DNA of 64,000 nt from Tachypleus tridentatus (taxonomy: Eukaryota; Arthropoda; Merostomata; Xiphosura; Limulidae). The notes beneath the pieces were generated by a model. That model searched no databases. It was given only the letters and a program-made list of their open reading frames with translations, and was not told the origin of the DNA. Made by a program: the position numbers and the translations under genes. Shown here one piece after another: positions 43,896 to 55,500 of the stretch. Location of the stretch: NCBI RefSeq assembly GCF_004210375.1, contig NC_134825.1, positions 806,001 to 870,000 of the forward strand. The letters are read 5' to 3'. Position 1 is the first letter of the stretch; each line of letters opens with the position of its first letter.

Positions 43896-46063
43896 GGCGA
43901 ATCCTCATTTGAAAAAAAACATGATGTCACATTCTGAGTACTCTGACAAGCCTAATGTGATAATATTTGTGATATGTCTAAATGTTCTAACATATTAAGA
44001 GTAAATTACTATGTACGAAACTTAAGGATAATTCCACAAACTGATTCGATCTAATATGATCATAAATTCTACGTGATATACTTGAAATTCCTAACTAAAC
44101 TAGCTATTAACATCATGTTGGAATATTAAACAATAAATCTCTCACTCCTCTTGCTTATAGTCTGTCACTGCACCATGTTATTATGGATCACTTCTCAATT
44201 TTCGCAAAAATCTAAGAAACATACATTTAGCAAATTTCTAATCATAGTAACAACGTACTATGAAAGTAAATCGAAACATCTACTACATTTGTTACTTTTT
44301 ATTACATATTTTGATCGTAAGATAAAAAATTATAATATTTGATATCTACATGTTTTTTAATTGTGTAATTTTTCAGGTTTTTAGATCAGAGAATATAGTT
44401 TATCGATTATTTTACATGTCAAAATGAACATATTCCTCACATAGATATTGAGATTTGAAAACAATGTTGTGGTAATGTGTGTCACATTATTTTTCACTTC
44501 ACTCATAATTTGTACAAAGGTCATCAAATATATTAGTCGGTTTTTGTCAGTTACAATTCAGTGTTTTGTGTTCTTGTATATCAGATGAATTTAATAGTTC
44601 TAGTTTTCATAAGATAGAACTTGTTCATGAATCATAGCTCTCACACAACTTTTGTACATTTTTATATTATGTTTATGTTACTACTTATTAATTTAAGTAC
44701 AGCATGTAAAATGTTTAATGTAGTGTATAAAATAAAAGAAACTGTTTATAATTCTTGTATTCTGTTGAGTTCATTCTACTTTACAACAAAAACACTTTCT
44801 ACTCAGTAAGATTAAATTGTGCCTGATGTACATTAGTTGGTTAAAAGATTAGACAGAGTAAATCTATTAATATAGAAAGTATAAGTTAAGCTAATATTGC
44901 GTTAATAATTCTCTTCAGACTAAAGACCAAATGTCAGAAAATTACGCATATAGCTTACTCTTTTATGATAAATTACACCCAATGATTATTAGTAAGAAAT
45001 AAATACAAGTCTTCTTGTGTATATAGATACAATTCATGTTTCACTATATCCTAACATGCCATGATTAACATATCACAAGTATTACATATACTGAAACATT
45101 TATTAATTTATTTCTATTTATAAGTTATTTGAGAAACCTATAAGCATTTTAGTTTGTAAGATAATGACTTACAATCCATTGCAAGAATACCTCTGATATA
45201 TACTTGTTTTAGCATGATGTTAGTTAAATAAAATAAATTACCATAAATTAAACATAAGGGATATTCTTCAAAGTGATTCGAGTCAATATGATTAGAGAAA
45301 GTTTTCTGTATACAAGATATCATGCGCCTAAACTAACTTGACTGTCCCCTGTCGTGCCGGAATTTTGGATTTTTTGATCACACGTTATTACTCCTTTATC
45401 GCTTAAAACTGGCTTAAGCCTACAATCGATTACAGTTATTACATTTATTCACAAAACTTCATGTTTTAAAAAAAGACTTCATCCTAGATTTATAAAAAAC
45501 AATCTGTATGTACCTATATATGAATAAACAAAATATGTAAAATAGGAAAATATTTCAATATTGTTGTTGTTACGGTGAAAATATTGTTTACTGTTGTTGT
45601 TGTATAAACCCTTCACGTTTACTATAGAATATTTATGATTAAATAATACACTTTATAACTAAATAGGTTGTATGTTTACTATAGTTTAATTGTAAAATTA
45701 TTAATAGAGAATGGACTTTGTTTGTCACTGAATTTAACAATCAGTAAAAACGAGCTTATCCATTGTTTTTCTTTACGTAATGATATAAAACACAAACACA
45801 CATTCAAGATATTTATTTTTAACATTAAAGAGTACATAAACAGGTTACTTTCTATGTTCAGTTACCACTTCACAACATGTGTGTTGTTTAACACTTCTAG
45901 AGTTTATAAATATAACTCACCAAAATGTGTACATATTATTTTATATTTTCTACTCAGCTATATTTCTAAAATATAGTAACGAAGCTTCGAGTGTTAGATA
46001 GGAGAATATAATCTTAGATCAAGTCTTTAGGTTTATATCAGAACATTTCCAGTAAACTTGTGA
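43896..46063. other. Over 2 kb of AT-rich sequence with no gene or repeat seen
   Basis: The longest non-repetitive stretch in the window. Several 60-100-codon frames occur (44,151; 44,621; 45,138 minus; 45,668). None has a recognisable motif, good start context or splice signals, and all are rich in Ile, Lys, Asn, Phe and Tyr as expected by chance. It may be unique intergenic or intronic DNA. Confidence 0.5.
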
Positions 46064-46364
46064 GATGACTTATGATTTGTTTTGTTTTTGGAATTTCGAA
46101 CAAAGCTACTCGAGGGCTATCTGTGCTAGCCGTCCCTAATTTAGCAGTGTAAGACTAGAGGGAAGGCAGCTAGTCATCACCACCCACCGCCAACTCTTGG
46201 GCTACTCTTTTACCAACGAATAGTGGGATTTACCGTCACATTGTACACCCCCACGGCTGGGAGGGCGAGCATGTTTGGCGCGACGCGGGCGCGAACCCGC
46301 GACCCTCGGATTACGAGTCGCACGCCTTACGCGTTAGGCCATGCCAGGCCGTGATGACTTATGA
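46064..46364 (-). repeat. tRNA-derived SINE, family 1, full length with 12-bp target duplication
   Basis: The SINE proper is 46,076-46,352. GATGACTTATGA flanks it exactly (46,064-46,075 and 46,353-46,364). Head on the minus strand 'ggcctggcatggcctaacgc', B box 'cgcgggttcgcgcccgcgtc'. The exact duplication and intact CpGs make it the youngest-looking SINE here. Confidence 0.96.
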
Positions 46365-46589
46365 AAGACAAAAAGAGGCCTCTGTTTTCTTATGAATCAT
46401 CCATCCAAACATATAGCTTTTTTAAAATTGGATTTAGATTTCAATTTATTAATACGCATTGCTACTTTACCATCTATCTTCGTCCGTGAAAATATCGGGA
46501 ACACAGGTTTGTGGTTAGTCTTGTTTTGTTAAAATATCACTATATACAGATTATAATGTTCATCACCATAAATCAACTCAAATACATAG
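46365..46589. other. Short stretch with no gene seen
   Basis: No supported feature. Confidence 0.4.
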
Positions 46590-46860
46590 TTCTGGTTATA
46601 CATGGTCGAGGTTATACATAGTTCTGGTTATGCATAGTTCTGGTTATACATGGTTCAGGTTATACATAGTTCTGGTTATACATGGTTCAGGTTATACGTA
46701 GTTCTGGTTATACATGGTTCAGGTTATACGTAGTTCTGGTTATACATAGTTTAGGTTATACGTAGTTCTGGTTATACATAGTTTAGGTAAAACATAGTTC
46801 TGGTTATACATAGTTCAGGTTACACATAGTTCTGGTTATACATAGTTCAGGTTATACACG
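46590..46860. repeat. 16-bp minisatellite, about 16 copies
   Basis: 'ggttatacatagttct' and 'ggttatacatggttca' alternate, giving a 32-bp higher-order unit in places. Confidence 0.94.
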
Positions 46861-47336
46861 CTGAATCAAATCATAACAAAATTAATTCAAACAATTTTAC
46901 TCGAATCGCATAAAAATGAGGTTAAGCCTTATTACTTTAATCACTTACCAGTACAATAAGATACAAATATAATTGATATATAAATCAGTTTACACGTCGG
47001 GACTCCGTACAATGACACAATACCTTGATGATTGTTCCAATATCGTGTAAAGTAATGTATTTCCGTACAGTAACGACTGTTTAGTAAAATAGCCCGTTGT
47101 GAAGTATGTTTTAATACAGTAATGATTGTTATAACATTACGCAGCATTATGGCTCTGTACAGTTGTAACCTTCTAAAATACACTATTGTACTCTACCAGT
47201 GTAACCTAATGTGAATGGGTAGTAACATGATTCACATGGTGGTACTTGTTGCAACATATCCTAATGAAAGTAACATGGCTGTATTACTCTATCAACTCAA
47301 TCTAGTGTGAATGCAGAGCAGCACGGTTTAAGTTGA
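46861..47336. repeat. Degenerate repeat flank of the LINE insertion
   Basis: 'atggtggtacttgttgcaac' with 'aatgaaagtaacatggct' (47,237-47,282) matches 52,204-52,250 on the other side of the LINE/copia complex. 'cagtaacgactg' and 'cagtaatgattg' suggest relatives of the 40-bp satellite further right. Confidence 0.55.
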
Positions 47337-47710
47337 TCGGTTGGTTGGCGTTTGTTGGCACAAAGTAACTAGACTCTCTACGCCAAACAACCGGGAAAAT
47401 AAAATAAAAATAAAAGTAAAATTATTAAAATATGTATAAAGGAATCATGTTAAAACAAAACAAATGTAAATTTTTGAATAAAAATTTAAATAGTTTTGAA
47501 AAGGCCAATGGTATTTAAACGTTTAAAAACACAACTGAGGTGGACAGTGTCCAAATCGCCTATGACACTGTTTAACGTAAGGGATGAACCCATGGCAAAA
47601 ATATGTTTAAAAAGGTGACGTCATTTATTATCGTAACGACAGCACGACAGTAAAATGTGGGCTCTTGTGTCTCACAGACCACACATTGGTGCTACAGTCC
47701 CAGACAAAAG
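47337..47710 (-). mobile_element. LINE 3' end, part beyond the copia insertion
   Basis: On the minus strand, from the copia junction, it reads LLSGTVAPMCGL, then AHILLSCCRY, then FKRLNTIGLF, with three stops. This is the Cys-His tail and terminal motif found after the RNase H domain in Jockey/I-type LINEs. An A/T-rich 3' UTR and the tail 'ccaacaaacgccaaccaacc' follow, ending near 47,337. It continues the frame from 51,303-52,140. Confidence 0.85.
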
Positions 47711-47802
47711 TTTTAAGAATATTGAGATAAGTGCTGCCACCTGTAGTTAGGAATACTTTTTTTTCTGTACATGTGCTCTCAACGAATAAACACGTATCAA
47801 CA
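47711..47802 (+). repeat. 5' LTR of copia element
   Basis: 92 bp, very short for an LTR. It shares 'gataagtgctgccacctgta' + 'gttaggaata' and 'gaataaacacgtatcaaca' with the 3' copy. The terminal TG has become TT. 'gaataaac' contains AATAAA, a polyadenylation signal. Confidence 0.93.
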
Positions 47803-47816
47803 GGTTATGGCCCCAG
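47803..47816 (+). promoter_or_regulatory. Primer-binding site, tRNA-iMet internal type
   Basis: GGTTATGGCCCCAG directly after the LTR. It matches, with one change, the GGTTATGGGCCCAG type complementary to the anticodon-loop region of initiator tRNA-Met. Copia elements use a half-tRNA as primer in this way. Confidence 0.8.
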
Positions 47817-48126
47817 GAATGCTCTAATAGTGCTTAAACAGATGAAACTGTTTTAAAATTGTTAGTACAAGTAATCCAGGAGAGACTGAGGATTACTGTA
47901 GAACAGTTTTGGATGACAATTTTTGTTGGATAGCACAGGATTTACATGGATACTTTATCACAAGTGCTGGGTGATTCGATCCTTTAACTGGAAGCCATTG
48001 TGAAATACCAAGATAAACTGTAAGTAAAATATTGATTGACATTCTATTTTCTCAAGTCACATAAAGGGAGAAATAGATCTAAATTAAATAAAGGAATATT
48101 ACAGTTGTGGTTGAAATAGTTTGACA

Positions 48127-51100
48127 ATGGAAGATAAAATATCAATAAGTTGGGAGAAAATAATTGAGCCACATGGAAATTTCAAATGGAACATTTATTG
48201 AGAGGAAAAGGCCTATGGGGCCATGTGACTGAAACAGAGGTATTGGCAGAGACAGCCAATGATCAAACAAGGGCAGGTTTCAACAGGAAAAGGGAAAGAA
48301 CATTTTCAACAATTGTTCTGAATATTCAAGGTGCACAACTCTATCTTGTCACCTCATGCACAACTCCTAAGGAAGCATGGAATGTACTGTGTACTCACTT
48401 TGATAGGAACACACTAGCCAATAAACTATTCAATGTGAAATGAAAGAAAGCATGACGGTCCACAAACATTTAAAACAAATGAAGGAATTAACGGATCAAC
48501 TTGCTGCGGTTGGGGCGGAACTAGCAGAAGAAGATCACATTGTTACCTAACTTGGTAGTCTGCCAGCTAGCTATGATACAATTGTAACAGCCCTGGAAAC
48601 CAAAACTGATGATATTTCATTAGAATTTGTGCAACAGGCACTGATTAATGAAGAACAAAAGAAGAAAAAGACCACATGGAATGAAACATCATCAACTGCA
48701 TTAGCCACTCGTAGCAACTTCAAACCACATGGAACACAAGAAACAAAGAATAAGGGTACTAGTTTCAAGTGTTACAAGTGTGGCAGAGAGGGACGTATAA
48801 AATGCAATTGTCTAACTCTGGAGGAAATGTTCCACAAAGCTAAGAACGTGGATATTAATGTAGCGGAAGATTATACTGATGGAAACAATGGTGTTGCCTT
48901 TGTAACAAACCAGGATAAAGGAATAGGAAATGGGGATTGGTTGGTGGATTCTGATGCGCCTAGGCATATGATACATCAGAGGAACATATTATCAAATTAC
49001 CACAGGTTTAGCACACCTCAGCAAGTTAGGATTGGTGATGGAAGAACTGTTGAAGCTCTTGGAGTTGGAAACTGTAAACTAGAAATGACATTTAAAGTCA
49101 GTAATTCAAAGCATATCACAATGCAGAGTGTCCTTCATATACCAAAATTAGCTAACAATCTATTTTCAGTAGGAGCTGCTACTGAAAATGAAAATATTGT
49201 GCAGTTTGGAGTTGATCGCTGTTACATCCGAGGTAAATCAGGACAACTCCATGGTATGGGTACAAGAAAGGATGATGATCTATACCAACTGGACTGTAAG
49301 ACCAGTGTTATTGAGAATGCCTCAGTTGCCTCAAACAGCAGCATGAATGGCTTGGATATATGGCATCAACAACTAGATCATGTCAGTGTTTTACAGTTAC
49401 AGAAGCTTGTCAGGAGTGGAAATGTAAGTGGAATCAAATTCCAGAAGTCTGATGAAGCCAGTTTTTGTGAGGGATGCACTGAAGGTAATATGTACAGGAA
49501 GCCATTTAAGTCAGTGGGAGAAATCATATCAAAGAGTGACTGCAACTGGTACACAGTGATGTCTGTGGTCCTATGCAAACTCCATCTGTTGGAGGTAGCA
49601 AGTACTTTGTTACATTTATTGATGATTACTCAAGATGCTGCAGAGTGTATTTCTTGAAACAGAAGTCAGAAGTCTTTGAAAAATTCAAGGAATTTGAAAA
49701 GTTGTACTCAAATGAATCTGGAGAGCGCATAAAAACCTTACGCACAGATAATGGCGAAGAATATACGTCAAATGAGTTCCAGCAATATTTGAAGTCAAGA
49801 GGCATTCATCATGAGATGTCAGTAGCATATTTTTCAGAACAAAATGGTGTTGCTGAGAGAAGGAACAGAACTCTTGTGGAATCAGCAAAAAGCATGCTGT
49901 CACATGCTAAGTTACTAAAAATGTACTTGGCGGAAGCCGTAACTACTGCAGCGTATGTGGGTAACAAAGTATCCACATCGGCAATAAAAGATGGTAGTAC
50001 ACCATATGAGAGATGGTATCGAAAGAAACCAGATGTAGAACACATGAAAGTGTTCGGATGTCTTGCATATGCACATGTGCCAGATGCGTCAAGACGGAAA
50101 TTAGACATGAAGTCTTTGAAGGTACGTTTTATTGATATGATAACTGCACCAAGTGATATCGACTGTATGATGAAAAATCCAGGAAGATTTTCATACGGCG
50201 AGATGTTATCTTTAATGAAACATAATTTGGTCAAGAGCCTGTGACAAATGAGTACATCTCATCAAGTAAACAGATAGTGGACCAAGAAACAGAAGTTAAA
50301 ACTAAAGATAAAGCTGAACGACCAGCAAGAAACAGGAAACCCCATCTGCTATGAATATGATGAGTATGCTGATATGGCAGCAGCAAATGAATCAGTTTGT
50401 CACACTGCAAACTTATGTAGTATGTTAGAGCCAAGCACATTAAGTGAAGCAATGTCAAGTGACAAGGAGTGGAAGTCAGCCACAGATCTGCAATTTGAGT
50501 CTTTACAAGAAAATGACACCTGGGTCTGGTTGAATTACCAGTTGGAAGAAAACCTATAGGTTGTAAGTGGGTATTTAAAGTTAAATATGGAAATACTGGA
50601 AATGTAGAGAGGTTCAAGAGTAGGCTGGTGGCCAAAGGTTACTCGCAGAATTGTGATGTGGATTACGAGGAAACCTTCTCCCCAGTGGTGCACCAGTTCA
50701 CTCCTTGATTACATTTGCTGTGCAGAACATCTTGGAAATTCACCAGATGGATGTCATAACTGCATTTATTAATGGAAATCTGGATGAAGAGGTATACATG
50801 GAACAACTGAAAGGCTACACTGTTCCAGGGAAGGAAAACCTTGTGTGTAAACTGAATAAAATCACTGTATGGAATAAAACAGTCACCACGCTGTTGGAAC
50901 AAATCATTTCATGAACAGATGATGGAACTGGAATTTGTTCAGAGTTCAGCAGATCCATGTGTTTACATATGGAAGGGTGGAAATCTAGCAATAGTTGCAG
51001 CATATGTGGATGATATTATTTTGGTTGCTGATAGTGATGATGAAATAATCACTTTGAAGGAAGCAATGAAGGAAAAATTCCGATGAAAGACCTTGGAAAG

Positions 51101-51180
51101 CTCCATTACATCCTTGGACTCAGTGTTGTTTAGGATGAAAAGAATGGCTGTGTATGGTTAAATCAGAGTAATTGTAAGTT
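48127..51180 (+). pseudogene. copia gag-pol polyprotein, multiply disrupted
   Basis: In order: gag from 48,127 (MEDKISISW) with UBN2-type capsid (48,189-48,443); zinc knuckle CYKCGREGRIKCNC near 48,769, whose His is replaced; protease box DSDAPRHM near 48,951, with the Gly of DSGA changed; integrase zinc domain with HQQLDH and CEGC; integrase core FIDDYSR, TDNGEEY and NGVAERRNRT (Asp, Asp and Glu all present); reverse transcriptase from KWVFKVKYG near 50,565 with QMDVITAFINGN and the AYVDDIILVAD catalytic box near 51,000. Intact copia polyproteins are around 1,300-1,400 residues. Here at least six frameshifts or stops occur, and RNase H is deleted. Confidence 0.93.
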
Positions 51181-51198
51181 TGTGTAAAACTTAAAATT

Positions 51199-51207
51199 AA
51201 GTGGGAA
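51199..51207 (+). promoter_or_regulatory. Polypurine tract of copia element
   Basis: 'aagtgggaa' immediately before the TG of the 3' LTR, the expected plus-strand priming site. Confidence 0.7.
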
Positions 51208-51302
51208 TGTTAAGAATACTGTGATAAGTGCTGCCACCTGTAGTTAGGAATATTTTTTCTGTACATTTTTCTGTGCTCTCAATGAATAAACACGTATCAA
51301 CA
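51208..51302 (+). repeat. 3' LTR of copia element
   Basis: 95 bp, starting TGTTAAGAATAC and ending CGTATCAACA. It differs from the 5' LTR at about six bases plus small length changes in T runs, so the insertion is not recent. Confidence 0.93.
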
Positions 51303-52140
51303 TAAAGAATACGATGAGTTATAAACTGTGACCAATGTGTAGCCTAGTTGGGACAACTTCCTCCTTCCGATCCTTGCAGTAATAAGATGGCGAAGGAGCA
51401 ACAGAGAGTTTAATCTGGAAAAGCTTGTTATCACGTTGCTAACTCCAAGTCGACTTCCAACTGGATTGGAGCCGAGCCTTGAATACAAGACTGTAGTCCA
51501 TGTATGGCACGACAGTGATAGTACCAAAGTAGACATACTTAGCTGCAATGTCAGCAAGTTCGTGTCCGTGAATACTGACGTGTCCTGGTATTCAGAATAA
51601 CTGGACAGAAGTACATGATAGAGAGAAATGGACCAGCCAGTTTTGAATACCGACAATAACAGGATAAGAACTGAGGTGAAGTGATTCCAGGGTCATTAGA
51701 GAGCTAAGTGAGTGGGTATAAGTAGTACAGTTCGTGTATTGCATAACTTCTACGTAATCCACAGCAAGAGAAATGACGTACAATTCGGCAGTGAACACAG
51801 AAACTGTAGAGAAGATCCAATGTGCAACCACTGAACCACAACATACTATGACAGAACCCACAGAGCCTCCTGATTTCGAACCACCTGTGTAAATGGAAAT
51901 CGAAGGATGGTTCAAAAGATATTCGGCAAATAGAAGGACAGTACTTTTAATCAGTGACATCTGTCTTCTTCAGAAGACTCAAAGAAATGTCACAGGTGAG
52001 GATGATAAGGAACCATGGTGGGATGGGATGACCAGTGGATACAGCAATGTTGTCCAAGGACAGACCCAATTCAGCCAGCTGCACCTGGATATGAAAGCTA
52101 AAAGGAACAATGAGAGACCATCTTTCTGTTAAAACATGGC
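51303..52140 (-). pseudogene. LINE RNase H domain, broken by copia insertion
   Basis: On the minus strand: SISIYTGGSKSGGSVGS, then STVSVFTAELYVISLAVDYVE, then WIPGH-like sequence and finally TRLHIGHSL just before the copia junction. These are the strand, helix and C-terminal marks of the RNase H domain of I/Jockey-type LINEs. The first catalytic Asp (YTDGS) is Gly here. The downstream LLSG...MCGL part lies at 47,710 and below, on the far side of copia. The 5' limit is unclear (about 52,140), and upstream reverse transcriptase sequence is absent, so this is a 5'-truncated copy. Confidence 0.88.
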
Positions 52141-52529
52141 ATGGCTCCTTATGATCATAACTGTATTAACACAGTCTAGTGAGAATGTGTAGGGATAAGG
52201 TTAAAATGGTGGTACTTGTTGCAACATGACCTGATGAAAGTAGCATGGCTCTATGCGGTTGTTACTTCATCAAGAATTGTAAAGAAACACTAATCCATGA
52301 AATATAAGTTTTTGTTAGAGTTAAGAATCACAGTTTCAATAAACTAGCACAAAGCATAAGCTTCATGCTGTGACGACCATTTCAAAATAACCTAATGTAA
52401 AATAACTTTGTCTGATACACCAATGAAATATTCAAACCGTTTTAATAAAAGCTAATGTAAATCAACGTGTCCACACAAACACTGTACTCACAGAGGAAAT
52501 ATTAAATCAGCATGATTCCACACCAACTA
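52141..52529. repeat. Degenerate repeat between LINE and satellite
   Basis: Contains the second copy of the 'ggtggtacttgttgcaacat' segment (about 52,210). No gene. Confidence 0.5.
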
Positions 52530-55500
52530 TAGTGTAAAACACATGGGTCTTTAAGTGACGATTGTTTTAGTGTAAAACATCATGGGTCTTTAAGTGACGA
52601 TTGTTTTAGAGTAAAACGACATGGGTCTTTACACTGACGAATGTTCTAGTGTAAAACAAAATGGGTCTTTACAGTGACGACTTTTCTAATCTAAAACATC
52701 TTGGGTCTTTACTGTGGCAACTGTTCTAGTGTAAAACATCATGGGTCTTTACTGTGGCAACTGTTCTAGTGTAAAACAACATGGGTCTTTACTGTGGCAA
52801 CTGTTCTAGTGTAAAACAACATGGGTATTTATTGTGGCGACTGTTCTAATGTAAAACAAAATGGGTCTTTACAGTGACGACTTTTCTAATGTAAAACATG
52901 ATGGGTCTTTAGAGTGACAAATGTTCTAGGGTAAAATAACATGGATCTTCACAGTGACGACTGTTCGAGTGTAAAACATTATGTGTCTTTACAGTGACCA
53001 CTGTTCTAGTTTAAAACATCATAAGTCTTTACAGTGACGACTGTTCTAGTGTAACACATCATGGGTCTTTAAAGTGACGACTGCTCTACTGTAAAACATC
53101 ATGAGTCTTTACTGTGGTAACTGTTCTAGTATAAAAAAAACATGAGTCCTTACTGTGGTAACTGTTCTAGTGTAAAACATCATGTGTCTTTACAGTGACG
53201 ACTGTTCTGGTGTAAAACATCATGGGTGTTTACAGAGACGACTGTTCTAGTGTAAAACAACGTGAATCTTTACAGTGACGACTGTTCTAGTGTAAAACAT
53301 CATGGGTCTTTACTGTGGCAACTGTTCTAGTGTAAAACATCATGGGTCTTTAAGTGACGACTGTTCTAGTGTAAAACATCATGGGTCTTTACTGTGGCAT
53401 ATGTTCAGGTGTAAAACATCATGGATCTTTACTGTGGCAACTGTTCTAGTGTAAAACAACATGGGTCTTTACAGTGGCGACTGTTCATTCTAGTCTAAAA
53501 CATCATGGGTCATTAAAGTGACGACTGTTTTACTCAAAACATCATGGGTCTTTACAGTGACGACTGATCCGCTTTAAAATTCATGGGTCTTTACTGAGGT
53601 AACTGTTCTAGTGTAAACCAACATGGGTCTTTACTGTGGCAACTGTTCTTGTGTGAAACAACATGGGTTTTTAGAGTGACGACTCTTCTCGTGTAAAACA
53701 TCATAGGTCTTTACTGTGACGACTGTTCTGGTGTAGAACATCATAGGTCTTTACAGTGACGACTGGTCTACTTAAAAACATCATGGGTCTTTTCTGTAGC
53801 AACTGTTCTAGTGTAAAACAACATGGCTCTTTACTGTAGAAACTGTTCAAATGTAAAAGAACATGGGTCTTTACAGTGACGACTGATTAATGTAAAAAAC
53901 ATGAAAATTTACACTGACGACTGTTCTAGTGTAAAACATCATGGGTCTTTAGAGTGACGACTGTTCTTGTGTAAAACATCATGGGTCTTTACAGTGACGA
54001 CTGTTCTACTGTAAAACACAATGGGTTTTTACAGTGACGACTGCTCTACTGTAAAACATCATGGGTCTTTACTGTGGTAACTATTCTAGTGTAAAATAAC
54101 ATGGGTCTTTACTGTGGCAACTATTGCAGTGTAAAACATTATGGGTCTTTACAGTGGCGACTGTTCTAGTGTAAACATCATGGGTCTTTACAGTGAAGAC
54201 TGTTCTAGTGTAAAACATCATGGTGTTTACAGTGACAACTGTTCTAGTGTAAAACATCATGGGTCTTTACAGTGAAGACTGTTCTACTGTAAAACATCAT
54301 GGGTCTTTACAGTGACGACTGTTCTAGTGTACAACATTATGGGTCTTTACAGTGACGACTGTTCTAGTGTAAAACAACATGGGTCTTTACTGCTGCAACT
54401 GTTCTAGTGTAAAACATCATGGGTCTTTACATTGGCAACTGTTCTAGTGTAAAACATCATTAGTCTTTACTGTGGCAAATGTTCTAGTGTAAAACATCAT
54501 GGGTCTTTAGAGTGACGACTGTTCTTGTGTAAAACATCATGGGTCTTTACAGTGACGACTGTTCTACTGTAAAACACAATGGGATTTTACAGTGACGACT
54601 GCTCTACTGTAAAACATCATGGGTCTTTACTGTGGTAACTATTCTAGTGTAAAATAACATGGATCTTTACTGTGGCAACTATTGCAGTGTAAAACATTAT
54701 GGGTCTTTACAGTGGCGACTGTTCTAGTGTAAACATCATGGGTCTTTACAGTGAGGACTGTTCTAGTGTAAAACATCATGGGTGTTTACAGTGACGACTG
54801 TTCTAGTGTAAAACATCATGGGTCTTTACAGTGAAGACTGTTCTACTGTAAAACATCATGGGTCTTTACAGTGACGACTGTTCTAGTGTACAACATTATG
54901 GGTTTTTACAGTGACGACTGTTCTAGTGTAAAACAACATGGGTCTTTACTGCTGCAACTGTTCTAGTGTAAAACATCATGGGTCTTTACATTGGCAACTG
55001 TTATAGTGTAAAACATCATTAGTCTTTACTGTGGCAAATGTTCTAGTGTAAAACATCATGGGTGTTTACAGTGACGACTGTTCTAGTGTAAAACAACATG
55101 AATCTTTACTGTGGCAACTGTTCGAGTGTAAAACATCATGGGTGTTTACAGTGACGACTGTTCTAGTGTAAAACAACATGAATCTTTACAGTGACGACTG
55201 TTCTAGTGTAAAACATCATGGGTCTTTACTGCTGCAACTGTTCTAGTGTAAAACGTCATGGGTCTTTACTGTGGCAACTGTTTTAGTGTAAAACAAAATA
55301 GATTTTTAGTGTGGCGACTCTTCTAGTGTAAAACATCATGGGTCTTTACAGTGACGACTATTCTAGTGTAAAACAACATGAATCTTTACAGTGACGACTG
55401 TTCTAGTGTAAAACATCATGGGTCTTTAGAGTGACGACTGTTCTAGTGTAAAACAACATGGATCTTTACAGTGACGACTGTTCTAGTGTAAAACATCATG

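Larger units (their letters stand above)
47711..51302 (+). mobile_element. Ty1/copia LTR retrotransposon, dead, inserted in a LINE
   Basis: 3,592 bp with LTRs of 92 and 95 bp, a primer-binding site, a gag-pol region in many frames and a polypurine tract. Flanking bases AAAAG / TAAAG suggest a 5-bp target duplication with one mismatch. The region between the reverse transcriptase catalytic box and the 3' LTR is far too short: RNase H is missing. Domain order gag, protease, integrase, reverse transcriptase is the copia order. Confidence 0.93.

Noticed and set aside
45668-45976. 102-codon open frame
   Set aside because: Composition matches AT-rich chance sequence; no motif, splice or start evidence.
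50231-50635. 134-codon minus-strand frame
   Set aside because: Antisense shadow of the copia gag-pol region.
51893-52132. 79-codon plus-strand frame
   Set aside because: Antisense to the LINE RNase H region, which reads better on the minus strand.
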